From positions 47,211-111,210 of the forward strand of contig NZ_WHVW01000010.1 in NCBI RefSeq assembly GCF_009651005.1: 64,000 bases of DNA, written 5' to 3'. Shown here in pieces: positions 55,353 through 63,979 of this stretch. The notes beneath the pieces were generated by a model. It was not told the DNA's origin, did no database searches, and saw only the letters and a program-made list of their open reading frames with translations. Numbering within the stretch: position 1 is the stretch's first letter; each line of letters starts with the position of its first letter. A program made the position numbers and the translations under genes. Source of the DNA: Sporosarcina obsidiansis (GTDB lineage: Bacteria; Bacillota; Bacilli; Bacillales_A; Planococcaceae).

Positions 55353-55990
55353 TCTCTTTCCTGCCTTTCAATGTCTTTATCAATATCTTTACGTTGAATC
55401 CAAAATTCAACAGCTTGTAGATAATCTAGCCGAGGTTGGATACCTGTCACGATTTCTATAGAGCATTCTTCCATTTCTTCAAGTGTAATAGATTTTCTTC
55501 CGCCGTTTTCCATTCTAATCCATAATGGATGGAACTGTTCAAAAGGCAATAGAAAATATCGATCTAAGGCGCTAAAATGGACAATAAAAAAAGCATGCCC
55601 TGCTTGATCATTTACTTGCTTCATATGCTGGACTTGGTGTGTATGAATGTTTTGCAAAGGCAAAGAAGTTTTGTTTTTAGTTTCCTTCGCTTCAAAGTCC
55701 ACATACTGACCTTTCCAAACTCCGTTATAGTCTGTAGTAGAAGGTGTGCGGAAATAAGCTTCCGTGATGACGGCTGCGCTTCTAGCAGGGTACCGGACAT
55801 TCACTACTTGAATAGGAACAGGCTTTTTATGAATAACAGCTAGTCCGTGCGCCAGATAGTATTCATTTGTTTCGTTTAGTTCATCCTCCAATGATTTACC
55901 CCGGTTACTGAAGGAGTAGTCATACGTTTTCTTTTTTTGTGTAGGTACTGACGGATTATATTTTTTCCCATTAGGATAACGAATCGCCAA
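55349..55990 (-). CDS. recU: Holliday junction resolvase RecU
   Basis: A 213-residue structure-specific endonuclease that resolves recombination intermediates. The YPNGKKY start, SNRGKSLEDELNETN, and the catalytic DFEAKETKNKTSLPLQNIH region (Asp, Glu, Lys active site) match the family. TTG 55990 lies five bases from GAGGTGG and gives a start that aligns with B. subtilis RecU; a GTG at 55999 falls in that site. Its stop overlaps the ponA start. Confidence 0.95.
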   Translation of the reverse strand: MAIRYPNGKKYNPSVPTQKKKTYDYSFSNRGKSLEDELNETNEYYLAHGLAVIHKKPVPIQVVNVRYPARSAAVITEAYFRTPSTTDYNGVWKGQYVDFEAKETKNKTSLPLQNIHTHQVQHMKQVNDQAGHAFFIVHFSALDRYFLLPFEQFHPLWIRMENGGRKSITLEEMEECSIEIVTGIQPRLDYLQAVEFWIQRKDIDKDIERQERE

Positions 55991-56176
55991 AGTGACCACC
56001 TCGTACTCTTAATCATACCATACCCACTACTAGACGAGTTACCGAAAAGAAAGTTTCACAACTATATAAAGCTTTGAAAAAATCGATTGCGGAATACTTG
56101 TTCGTAGGAAGTGGAGTGGGAAGTGGTTTTCTGATAAACTAAGGCTAGGGAAAGAATGAAGAAGGGGTTATATACA

Positions 56177-56551
56177 ATGAGTTTACTTCAAAATACAAAT
56201 AGCTTGCTCGTGATCTGTGATGAGTGTGAGCAACGTTTTTATAGAATGAGAGAGACCGACCATACGCCTGATTTTTTTGAGGAAGTGAAGCCTTATGCAG
56301 ATCAGAGTCATCGGGCGATTGCAGATTGGGCTACTGATATGAAGGTTTGGATCAAATTAAGGAAACCACGATATGTACATGATGTGCAAATTGATTCATT
56401 GAAAGATTCAATGACTCAATTCGTTGTGCAGTCTTTTTATAAAGAAACAGGGAAAAAGCGTTTCATCCTGTCGATTAATGCCGCCCGTTATACTTTACAA
56501 ACGGTTGTGAACGCGATGGATGAAAAAGGAGAGGATTCTTCGAATGAATAA
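56177..56551 (+). CDS. yppE: DUF1798 protein (YppE-like)
   Basis: A 124-residue helical protein resembling the DUF1798 family (YppE of B. subtilis, about 123 residues). The C-terminal KKRFILSINAARYTLQTVVNA segment is the most typical part. ATG 56177 follows AAGGGG at ten bases; an ATG at 56156 is less likely. The stop codon overlaps the yprA start region, so the two are probably co-translated. No function is known. Confidence 0.7.
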   Translation: MSLLQNTNSLLVICDECEQRFYRMRETDHTPDFFEEVKPYADQSHRAIADWATDMKVWIKLRKPRYVHDVQIDSLKDSMTQFVVQSFYKETGKKRFILSINAARYTLQTVVNAMDEKGEDSSNE

Positions 56552-58808
56552 GTCAAACATACCTGATGTCATTCAGCAACTATTTTCTGATCCGCGCTTT
56601 GGGCCGAATATTTCCTACATTGAAACACTGAAGGAACAAGAGGCAATTGTTGCTGATTTCCCTCCTACATTGCATACATCTATACGTCAGGCATTGGCAA
56701 CAAAAGGCATCACGCAATTGTATAGCCATCAAAGACAGGCGTTTGACGCGGTTAGTGAAGGGAATTCCATTACCGCAATTACACCAACGGCATCCGGAAA
56801 ATCACTCTGTTACCACTTGCCAGTATTGCAGTCGATTTTGGACAAACCTTCTTCCCGCGCATTGTATTTGTTTCCAACAAAAGCGTTGGCACAGGATCAG
56901 CTGGCGGATTTACATGACTTGATCGAAGCTAGTGGCGAGACGATTTTGAGCCATACGTATGACGGTGACACGGCCCCTGGATTGCGGTCGAAAGTGCGGA
57001 AATCTGGACATATCATCTTGACGAATCCCGATATGCTGCATTCCGCTATTTTGCCTCACCATACGAAATGGATTTCATTATTTGAGAATCTGAAATATAT
57101 TGTAGTCGATGAACTGCATACCTATAAAGGGGTATTTGGCAGTCATGTAGCGCATGTACTGAGAAGATTACAACGGATTTGTCGTTTTTATGGCAGTGAT
57201 CCGATTTTCATTTGTACGTCCGCAACGATTTCGAATGCTAAAGAATTAGCGGAGAATTTGACAAATAAGGAAATGGTGCTCATCGATCAAAATGGGGCGC
57301 CTCGCGGAAAGAAACATTTTGTCTTTTATAATCCCCCTATTGTCCATGACGTCTTCGGCATACGCAGAAGTGCTGTATTAGAAGTAAGAGATCTGGGGGC
57401 GTTTTTATATCAGCAGCATATCCAGACGATCATCTTCGCCCGCAGTAGAGTCCGTGTCGAGATGCTTGTGACGTATATGAAGGAATTGACGAAAAAGAAA
57501 TTATTTGATGAAACCGTAATGGGTTATCGTGGGGGCTATTTGCCGTCGGAGCGTAGAAAGATCGAAAGCGGATTGAAGAACGGTGACATCCGCACAGTTG
57601 TCAGTACGAATGCACTGGAACTTGGGATCGATATTGGGCAGCTGCAAGCATGTATCATGACAGGTTATCCGGGAAATATTGCGAGTGCGTTGCAGCAGGC
57701 GGGTCGTGCGGGAAGACGGCAAGAAGATGCACTGATCATTTATGTAGCACAGTCGATGCCTCTTGATCAGTACATTATTAAACATCCTGCCTATTTGCTT
57801 GGGCAGCAACCAGAAGAGATTCATATACATCCAGATAATATGCTAATTTTGATGGATCATTTGAAATGTGCTTCATTTGAATTACCGTTTAGTGCAACGG
57901 AAACCTATGGTGAATTCGAAGTACAAGAATTACTGGCATTTTTGCAGAGTGAAGGTGTATTGCTACAAACTTCCGATAAATGGCATTGGATGACGGATCG
58001 CTTTCCAGCTGGAGAAATCAGTCTGCGTTCCGCTTCCCAGGAAAATGTGATTATTATTGACCAAACATATCCGAAAGAGACACGTGTTATCGGGGAGATG
58101 GATCGTTTCAGTGCGATGACCTTGCTGCACGAAGAAGCGATTTATTTGCATCAAGGCACGCAGTATCAAGTGGAGAAATTGGATTGGGAAGAAAAGAAAG
58201 CGTATGTCACTGTAGTGGATGTTGATTATTTCACGGATGCGAATTTAGCAGTGGAATTAAAAGTGATCAGTGAAGATAAACGAATGGAAGACGGGGAACG
58301 GACGCTAGCTTATGGTGACTTGGCGGTGTTGGCGATTCCGACTATTTTTAAGAAGATTAAGTTCGACACACACGACAATATTGGATCGGGACCGATTTCA
58401 TTGCCAGCAGAAGAAATGCATACATCCGGTACTTGGCTGACGTTTGATGTACCGGAGGACTGGGAGAAATCTGAGCTGACAGATGCCATGACAGCTGCTG
58501 CTTATGCTATCCAGTCTTTGGTTCCACTGTTTATCAAATGTGATCGCAACGATATCCATGTCGTACCACAAGTGAAAGCGATTCATATGGAAGCTCCGAC
58601 CTTTTTCATCTACGATAGCTATCCAGGTGGAATTGGTTTAAGTGAGAATATTTATGGGCGTTGGAAAGAATTGCTGATGCTGGCTGCTGATCATGTGGCA
58701 GAGTGCCATTGTGAGTATGGCTGTCCGGTTTGCATCGGTGCGCAAGAGGCAGGGCAGACTGAGAATAAGTGGAGAGCACAGAGTTTGCTGGCGGAGTTGG
58801 CGAAGTAA
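56544..58808 (+). CDS. yprA: DEAD/DEAH-box DNA repair helicase MrfA (YprA)
   Basis: A 754-residue superfamily 2 helicase with Walker A PTASGKS (about 81-87), a DELH box (about 189-192), SATISN and QAGRAGRRQED (motif VI), followed by a DUF1998 C-terminal domain with four clustered cysteines (C-H-C-E-Y-G-C-P-V-C, about 720-729) for zinc. In B. subtilis MrfA acts with the exonuclease MrfB (YprB) in mitomycin repair. ATG 56544 follows AAAGGAGAGG and overlaps the yppE stop. No mrfB follows here. Confidence 0.94.
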   Translation: MNKSNIPDVIQQLFSDPRFGPNISYIETLKEQEAIVADFPPTLHTSIRQALATKGITQLYSHQRQAFDAVSEGNSITAITPTASGKSLCYHLPVLQSILDKPSSRALYLFPTKALAQDQLADLHDLIEASGETILSHTYDGDTAPGLRSKVRKSGHIILTNPDMLHSAILPHHTKWISLFENLKYIVVDELHTYKGVFGSHVAHVLRRLQRICRFYGSDPIFICTSATISNAKELAENLTNKEMVLIDQNGAPRGKKHFVFYNPPIVHDVFGIRRSAVLEVRDLGAFLYQQHIQTIIFARSRVRVEMLVTYMKELTKKKLFDETVMGYRGGYLPSERRKIESGLKNGDIRTVVSTNALELGIDIGQLQACIMTGYPGNIASALQQAGRAGRRQEDALIIYVAQSMPLDQYIIKHPAYLLGQQPEEIHIHPDNMLILMDHLKCASFELPFSATETYGEFEVQELLAFLQSEGVLLQTSDKWHWMTDRFPAGEISLRSASQENVIIIDQTYPKETRVIGEMDRFSAMTLLHEEAIYLHQGTQYQVEKLDWEEKKAYVTVVDVDYFTDANLAVELKVISEDKRMEDGERTLAYGDLAVLAIPTIFKKIKFDTHDNIGSGPISLPAEEMHTSGTWLTFDVPEDWEKSELTDAMTAAAYAIQSLVPLFIKCDRNDIHVVPQVKAIHMEAPTFFIYDSYPGGIGLSENIYGRWKELLMLAADHVAECHCEYGCPVCIGAQEAGQTENKWRAQSLLAELAK

Positions 58809-58861
58809 TTAGTTGGAGCTTACCTTACAGTTTCCTCATCAGAAACTTAAATTGCTTACTA

Positions 58862-58903
58862 TAAAAAAAGCGATGAATGGCATTGGAACAACATTCATCG
58901 CTT
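58862..58903 (-). terminator. Terminator between yprA and the DUF4385 gene
   Basis: AAGCGATGAATG pairs with CATTCATCGCTT. On the minus strand it is followed by a T7 run, so it mainly serves the minus-strand gene, but may also stop yprA transcripts. Confidence 0.88.
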
Positions 58904-58921
58904 CCTATTTTAAAACTGAGC

Positions 58922-59368
58922 TCATCCATAGATCTTCTGATGAGCTTTTTTCCGTTTGATATAATCTTCGTCCTCACGTATAACATCCCAACGCTTTTTA
59001 AAAATATCTGCGGATTTTGCCTTTTCTAAATCTATCTCGCGTTCTTTTAACGTGCCATCCATATTATATTTCCGTCCACTTTTATGGTTTGCATAACGGC
59101 GTGAGCGCGTATAGCCCATCTGAATGAATTTACGTGCCATGTCCATTCCGACAAAGTCATTTTCTTTACGATACGCTTCAAACAGTTCACATATTTTATC
59201 GGCCGACTTTTTCGCGATCTCGGGAGTCTTAAAACGCCAATGCGGTAAAATTTCACTTTTGTATGGTTCTACTAGTAAAACACCTTGCTCGCCTTTTCCG
59301 ACTTTATATAATTCAGGATGTTCACGTAAATCTAGCGCACTATAGTCGAGATCATAATCGAATGGCAT
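58922..59368 (-). CDS. DUF4385 family protein
   Basis: A soluble protein of about 148 residues, rich in charged and aromatic residues, matching the DUF4385 family as I recall it: GKGEQGVLLVEPYKSEILPHW, FVGMDMARKFIQMGYTRSRRYANHKSGRKY. The family is scattered in bacteria and some phages, with no known function. ATG 59368 and GTG 59377 are both possible; AAAGG lies between two and eleven bases away, so the start is uncertain. It is monocistronic and has its own terminator. Confidence 0.82.
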   Translation of the reverse strand: MPFDYDLDYSALDLREHPELYKVGKGEQGVLLVEPYKSEILPHWRFKTPEIAKKSADKICELFEAYRKENDFVGMDMARKFIQMGYTRSRRYANHKSGRKYNMDGTLKEREIDLEKAKSADIFKKRWDVIREDEDYIKRKKAHQKIYG

Positions 59369-59439
59369 ACCATACACATCCTTTTTAAACTACGGTACCC
59401 ATCTTAGAACTTTGAAAAACATTTTCTTTAAACAAAACA

Positions 59440-60417
59440 CTACAATAAAGCCTGTACTCTATTGGCATCGATTTTTTCATTAGTAAGCGATTTGCACAAC
59501 GTCCATATTTGTTCCATATTTTGAGGATCCAATGCATAACGTGGATAGGTGCTAAAGCCAAAAATATTCTTTACTTGGGCAACACCTTTTTCAGTTATAG
59601 AAGGGGTGATGATATTTTTGTGATGATTGATAAATTGCCCAGTACTATTTTTAAATTCATCTGACGTGCATATGTGAAAATAATTATCTGCCATATACAC
59701 CGGTAAAGGATTCGTTAGATTTTGTACCCATGCAAGCACTTTCCAAAAAGACCGCATTTTATTGATCGTTTCTTTTGATAGTTTTACACGATTAATTTGA
59801 ATCGCGTTAATTTTAATACCTAGGTGTTTATACTGTTCTGCCATTTTAAAAGTGAGTATCAAAAGCGCCATTTTCGAGTCGCCATACATCTTATACTTAC
59901 TGTAAGGTCTGACATCTTTCAGTTCCCCGCGTAAATTATCAAACTCGATTTTTCGTTTTGGGTCAAAGAAGTTTTTGACATTGGTTGTACAGGCGTTAAG
60001 GACTCTTGGATCTGGAGATTTTGCAAGAAGGTCCGCGAGTAAATGAGTTAGTAAAAATGGCCCGAATGCATTTGTAGCAAAAGATAATTCGATTTGATCG
60101 GCACTAAGTTTGTACTCTTTTTCTCCATGATTTAAATAAGCCGCATTATTAATTACTATGTCCAACCGCGAGTAACTGGATTTGAAAATCTTGCAAAATC
60201 TCCGTATAGAATCAAAAGAAGAAATATCAAGTTCAAGTAGATCTACATGGCTGTTTTTTGTACTAGCGATAATCTCATTTTGGACAGGGACACTAATTTT
60301 CATATTGCGGCAAGCCATAATCACATGATAGCCTTCTGATGCAAATTTTAGGGCAGCTGCTCTTCCGATTCCTGAGTTAGCGCCCGTAATCATCACATAC
60401 TTTTCTGTCACAGACAT
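59440..60417 (-). CDS. Short-chain dehydrogenase/reductase with atypical catalytic site
   Basis: A 325-residue SDR of the retinol dehydrogenase-like type. The cofactor motif TGANSGIG (11-18), DISSF (acidic), INNAA (89-93), the tetrad Asn (N116) and Y178xxxK182 are present. Where the catalytic Ser is normally found (VSS before the Tyr) the sequence is ACTT (142-145), so Thr may replace Ser or the enzyme may be inactive. The C-terminus is longer than the core SDR. ATG 60417 is very close to AAAGGAG; GTG 60411 is an alternative start. It is not in an operon. The substrate is unknown. Confidence 0.85.
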   Translation of the reverse strand: MSVTEKYVMITGANSGIGRAAALKFASEGYHVIMACRNMKISVPVQNEIIASTKNSHVDLLELDISSFDSIRRFCKIFKSSYSRLDIVINNAAYLNHGEKEYKLSADQIELSFATNAFGPFLLTHLLADLLAKSPDPRVLNACTTNVKNFFDPKRKIEFDNLRGELKDVRPYSKYKMYGDSKMALLILTFKMAEQYKHLGIKINAIQINRVKLSKETINKMRSFWKVLAWVQNLTNPLPVYMADNYFHICTSDEFKNSTGQFINHHKNIITPSITEKGVAQVKNIFGFSTYPRYALDPQNMEQIWTLCKSLTNEKIDANRVQALL

Positions 60418-60668
60418 TCTCCTTTACCTAATGAAATAATAAATTGCTTCACCATTTATTTTATATTTATAGGAATTTTTTTCAATAGGAACTCATGATT
60501 CCTACTTGTATGTTATGTAACGGAACGTATGTTTATTTTGGAAATCTATCATCTAGCAAATTGCGAAGTACAGCACTTTTTTGAATATCTGGCGTAATGA
60601 CAAAGAAGAGTAAGCCAAAGATTGATGGCTAAACGCCTCTTCTAGGTAGTTTTAAGTTACTTCACTAA
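60418..60668. other. Intergenic region between RNase J and the dehydrogenase
   Basis: No ORF with a ribosome binding site. It holds a two-part hairpin on the minus strand (about 60602-60644, AGAAGAG with CTCTTCT and inner TAGCCA with TGGCTTA) that probably terminates the RNase J transcript. Confidence 0.6.
60602..60644 (-). terminator. Probable terminator of the RNase J gene
   Basis: On the minus strand an outer AGAAGAG/CTCTTCT stem encloses TAGCCA/TGGCTTA and is followed by a short T-rich stretch. Confidence 0.55.
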
Positions 60669-62342
60669 TCAAATCTCAATTAAAAACGAAAGGATCATGG
60701 GCCTTCTTTTCGTTCGTGCAAATAATAAGGTTTCTACTGACTTCTTTACATTTTGTCTAATAACAGATCGTTTACTGCCATTTACAGCTTTCAAGTTAGT
60801 AACAGTCGTCTTCACTACTTCATTCACTTCATTAATAAGTTCTTGAGCATCCGGTTGGTAAACAAAACCACGAGTAATCGTATCTGGTTCAGAAACTAGT
60901 TGGCCGTCTGTTTTATTTATCGTCATGATAATCACGAGCATTCCTTCTTCTGAAAGTACCCTTCGATCTCGCAACACAATATTTCGCACATCGCCTACGC
61001 CTAAGCCGTCAACGAACACACGGCCAGCATGAACTTTTCGTGTTTGGTACGCTTTTTCATGATCTACATCGACAACGTCTCCGTTATTAATTATAAATAT
61101 ATTTTCTCTCTGCACTCCGACAGATTCGGCCAGTTGTTGATGCTTATAGAGCATCCTATATTCACCATGGATAGGAATGAAATATTTCGGCTTCATAAGC
61201 GTTAGCATGAGCTTTAGTTCTTCCTGATTCGCATGACCTGAAACATGCATACCGGTGGTTCCTCCTGATCCGTAAATTACATTGGCCTGCAGAAGGTATA
61301 AATTATCAATAATTCGAGAGACATTTTTTTCATTACCTGGAATAGGGGATGAAGCTAAAATGACAGTATCATCGGGAAGCACTTCTACATGTCTAAAGTT
61401 GGAACTCGATAAACGTGACAAAGCAGCCATCGGTTCGCCCTGGCTACCGGTACATAAAATGGCCACTTTTTCAGGATCCATTTTTCCTACCTCATACGGT
61501 TCGATCAACATGTCGTCAGGAATTTGTAAATGACCAAGTTCCGAGGCGACGCTTACTACATTGATCATGCTTCTCCCTAGTAATGCGAGCTTTCTACCTG
61601 TTTTTTCTGCGGCATCGATGACTTGTTGAACACGATGTACATTGGATGCGAAAGTAGAGATAAATACTTTTTTACGTGCTTTTCTGAACTCTTCTTCAAT
61701 ATGTCCACCGATCGTCATTTCGGAAGGGTTAAACCCAGGACGCTCTGCATTGGTACTTTCAGAAAGCAACATTAACACACCGTTTTTTCCGATCTCTGCC
61801 ATCTTGTGAATATCCGGAGCATCGTTATTCACTGGTGTTAAATCAAATTTGAAATCTCCTGTATGGACGACTGTTCCGATTGGAGTATCAAACACAATTC
61901 CTACACAATCGGGAATACTATGATTCGTTCTAAAAAACGTGATGGCTATATTTCCAAATGATAATTTAGATTCATCATTTATGATCGTTAGTTCAGTTTG
62001 TCGAAGTAACCCATGTTCTTTCAACTTAATATTGATTAGTCCAGCGGTTATTGCTGTTGCATAAACAGGGATATTCAATTGTTGTAAAAAATATGGAATG
62101 CCTCCAATATGATCTTCATGACCATGCGTAATTAGTAATGCTCTTACTTTGTCCTTGTTTTGCTGTAGATACGTAATATCTTGAATGATCAAATCAATCC
62201 CTAGAAGACTTTCGTCAGGAAATTTTGACCCGCAATCAATGACAAATATATCGTCTTCATATTGCACGACATACATATTTTTACCAATTTCATTTATTCC
62301 GCCTAATGCAAAAATCGACAAAGTATTTTCAAGTGTGCTCAT
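60669..62342 (-). CDS. Ribonuclease J
   Basis: A 557-residue metallo-beta-lactamase/beta-CASP ribonuclease with 5'-3' exo- and endoribonuclease activity in mRNA turnover. The metal site HGHEDH (73-78), NHSIPDCVGI, HTGDFKFD, and the C-terminal SGHANQEELKLML and HGEYRML motifs are intact, and KRRPMILSFLIEI ends the protein as in RNase J. ATG 62342 follows AAGGAGA; the open frame extends 26 codons further upstream without a site. The neighbours are not those of rnjA or rnjB in B. subtilis, so this may be an extra paralogue; which subtype it is cannot be decided by eye. Confidence 0.92.
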   Translation of the reverse strand: MSTLENTLSIFALGGINEIGKNMYVVQYEDDIFVIDCGSKFPDESLLGIDLIIQDITYLQQNKDKVRALLITHGHEDHIGGIPYFLQQLNIPVYATAITAGLINIKLKEHGLLRQTELTIINDESKLSFGNIAITFFRTNHSIPDCVGIVFDTPIGTVVHTGDFKFDLTPVNNDAPDIHKMAEIGKNGVLMLLSESTNAERPGFNPSEMTIGGHIEEEFRKARKKVFISTFASNVHRVQQVIDAAEKTGRKLALLGRSMINVVSVASELGHLQIPDDMLIEPYEVGKMDPEKVAILCTGSQGEPMAALSRLSSSNFRHVEVLPDDTVILASSPIPGNEKNVSRIIDNLYLLQANVIYGSGGTTGMHVSGHANQEELKLMLTLMKPKYFIPIHGEYRMLYKHQQLAESVGVQRENIFIINNGDVVDVDHEKAYQTRKVHAGRVFVDGLGVGDVRNIVLRDRRVLSEEGMLVIIMTINKTDGQLVSEPDTITRGFVYQPDAQELINEVNEVVKTTVTNLKAVNGSKRSVIRQNVKKSVETLLFARTKRRPMILSFLIEI

Positions 62343-62454
62343 AAATCGTATCTCCTTATATGACAAGAATACATAAAGTATGTCCCTAAATACGAAATTT
62401 AATAAGGTGCCATTACACAAACTATTAGCAAATCTCTTTTATCGTTCGATTTCA

Positions 62455-62484
62455 TTGACGAATAATGCTGCATCAGACTACAAT
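62455..62484 (+). promoter_or_regulatory. SigA-type promoter of bdbDC
   Basis: TTGACG (62455-62460), 18 bp, TACAAT (62479-62484), about 100 bp before bdbD. Confidence 0.65.
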
Positions 62485-62490
62485 AATTAA

Positions 62491-62527
62491 GCAAAGTGGT
62501 AAGGCTTCTGGAACTTACGTGCTTTGC
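62491..62527 (+). promoter_or_regulatory. Hairpin in the bdbD 5' leader
   Basis: GCAAAGTGGTAAG and CTTACGTGCTTTGC form an imperfect stem directly after the expected transcription start. No T run follows, so it is more likely an mRNA-stabilising or regulatory fold than a terminator. Confidence 0.45.
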
Positions 62528-62583
62528 CACGCATTTACATAATGTCTTTGTAACATATTAAGTGGGATCAAGGAGTGGGTATA

Positions 62584-63225
62584 TTGTCTAAAAAAATATT
62601 TTGGCTTGTAGGTATTGTTGCAGTTTGTATCATTGGGATCATTGTATTAACGGATAAAAATGAAGAATCTGTTGCTATTGATTATGAAAATCAGCCGTAT
62701 GTAGGCGAAGCTTCGGCACCTGTAGAAATTGTAGAATTTGGAGATTATAAATGTCCAAGTTGTAAAGATTTTAATGATCAGCTTTTCCCGCTTATTCAGG
62801 AACAATTTGTTAAGACGGGGAAGGCAAAGTTTTATTTTATGAACTACTCATTTATTGCGCCAGACTCAACAACAGCTGCACAGTTTGCAGAGACGGTCTA
62901 TAAAGAACTAGGCAATGAAACGTTTTGGGCATTTCATCATCTGCTTTTTGCCAATCAGCCAACATCTGAACAGGCCATCGTGTTTACAGATGAAGTGTTG
63001 GAGAAAATGCTAATGGAAGTTGCTAGTGAAGAAGAAGCGAGTCAAGTTATGGCTGCGCATAGTGACAATAAAGGAAAAGACGCATGGGAAAAAGATATGA
63101 AGACTGCTAAAAATCTAGGCATCTCCTCTACACCTACCATCTTTATCGGTGGCAAAGAATTCAAGGGACGTACAATGGATGATTTTGCGAAAATGGTAGA
63201 AGAGGCTGAGAAGAGTGCTAAATAA
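62584..63225 (+). CDS. bdbD: DsbA-like thiol-disulfide oxidoreductase (BdbD)
   Basis: A 213-residue membrane-anchored oxidase of the thioredoxin superfamily. An N-terminal helix (about 5-23) anchors it outside the membrane; the active site is CPSC (57-60), and the cis-Pro loop SSTPTIFIGG is near residue 180. TTG 62584 lies eight bases after AAGGAG; GTG 62575 overlaps that site. It introduces disulfides into exported proteins and is reoxidised by BdbC, encoded next with an 11-base overlap. Confidence 0.93.
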   Translation: MSKKIFWLVGIVAVCIIGIIVLTDKNEESVAIDYENQPYVGEASAPVEIVEFGDYKCPSCKDFNDQLFPLIQEQFVKTGKAKFYFMNYSFIAPDSTTAAQFAETVYKELGNETFWAFHHLLFANQPTSEQAIVFTDEVLEKMLMEVASEEEASQVMAAHSDNKGKDAWEKDMKTAKNLGISSTPTIFIGGKEFKGRTMDDFAKMVEEAEKSAK

Positions 63226-63619
63226 ACCTCTTCTGTTTGCGTGGATTGTATCACTAGTAGCGATGATGGGAAGTCTATTTTTTAGTGAGCAAATGGGGTT
63301 TGTCCCCTGTACATTGTGTTGGTATCAACGAATAGTAATGTATCCGCTCGTATTTTTGCTAGGTATTGCATTTTACAGGAATGATAGGGATATTTATCGG
63401 TACGTACTTCCGATGTCAGTCATCGGTATTATGGTTTCGGGCTATCATTACGCATTGCAAAAAATTCCTTCATTAAATGAATTCAGTGTATGTGCAAATG
63501 GCGTACCATGCTCAGGGGAGTATATTAATTGGCTTGGCTTTATTACGATCCCTTTTTTATCATTTATGGCGTTTTCAATCATTACAATAATGATGTTGCT
63601 AGTTAGAAAGAGTAAATAA
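63215..63619 (+). CDS. bdbC: DsbB-like disulfide oxidoreductase (BdbC)
   Basis: A 134-residue four-helix membrane protein that passes electrons from BdbD to quinone. The first cysteine pair is CTLC (32-35) in the conserved VPCTLCWYQR stretch; the second is C93/C99 in CANGVPC. GTG 63215 overlaps the end of bdbD. In B. subtilis BdbCD is needed for competence pseudopilin assembly; whether that holds here is inference. Confidence 0.95.
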   Translation: MLNKPLLFAWIVSLVAMMGSLFFSEQMGFVPCTLCWYQRIVMYPLVFLLGIAFYRNDRDIYRYVLPMSVIGIMVSGYHYALQKIPSLNEFSVCANGVPCSGEYINWLGFITIPFLSFMAFSIITIMMLLVRKSK

Positions 63620-63903
63620 GGGGAGGGTACCTGCGCAAGAAACTATTGTGTTGTCGCGCAGGTACTTCATCCCATTACTCCGATGACTGCATGCGCTTAA
63701 GGACTTCTTTATTTTTTCTTTAAACAGTTCATTATGAACGGAAACGAGACCACATGTGAATTGTGTTTTCATTTCATCAACTAAAAAAGACAATTCCTTT
63801 TTAGTAACGGGTTCGGTTGAGGGAGAGAAAAACGCTAAAATCAATGTAAATAACAACCTAAACAGCATATGTTTCGACAACGAATCAGTAATAGAAAAAC
63901 AAA
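63620..63903. other. Right-hand intergenic region
   Basis: No convincing gene. A hairpin (63628-63637 with 63656-63665, GTACCTGCGC arms) follows bdbC and may be its terminator, although the T run is lacking. Confidence 0.5.
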
Positions 63904-63927
63904 AAACGCTCAAAATTTTGAGCGTTT
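63892..63927 (-). terminator. Strong minus-strand terminator
   Basis: A 24-bp perfect palindrome, AAACGCTCAAAA and its complement (63904-63927), is followed on the minus strand by TTTTTTG and more T residues. It implies a minus-strand gene just beyond the right window edge. Confidence 0.85.
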
Positions 63928-63936
63928 CAGACTGTA

Positions 63937-63979
63937 GACAAAAGGGTTGGAAATCGTAACGATTTCCAACCCTTTTGTC
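63937..63979. terminator. 20-bp perfect inverted repeat, probable bidirectional terminator
   Basis: GACAAAAGGGTTGGAAATCG and its exact complement are separated by TAA. The stem contains AAAAGGG/CCCTTTT ends, so a T tract follows the inner stem in both directions. Confidence 0.75.

Noticed and set aside
58922..62420. Three minus-strand genes (DUF4385, SDR, RNase J) as one operon or defence island
   Set aside because: Each has its own spacer, and at least two have their own terminators; no nuclease, toxin or sensor domains typical of defence loci are present besides the housekeeping RNase J.
63599..63913. 104-residue minus-strand ORF with a signal-peptide-like stretch near its start
   Set aside because: Its start lies inside the terminator palindrome, the internal ATG has no ribosome binding site, and its end overlaps bdbC. 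A relic cannot be excluded.
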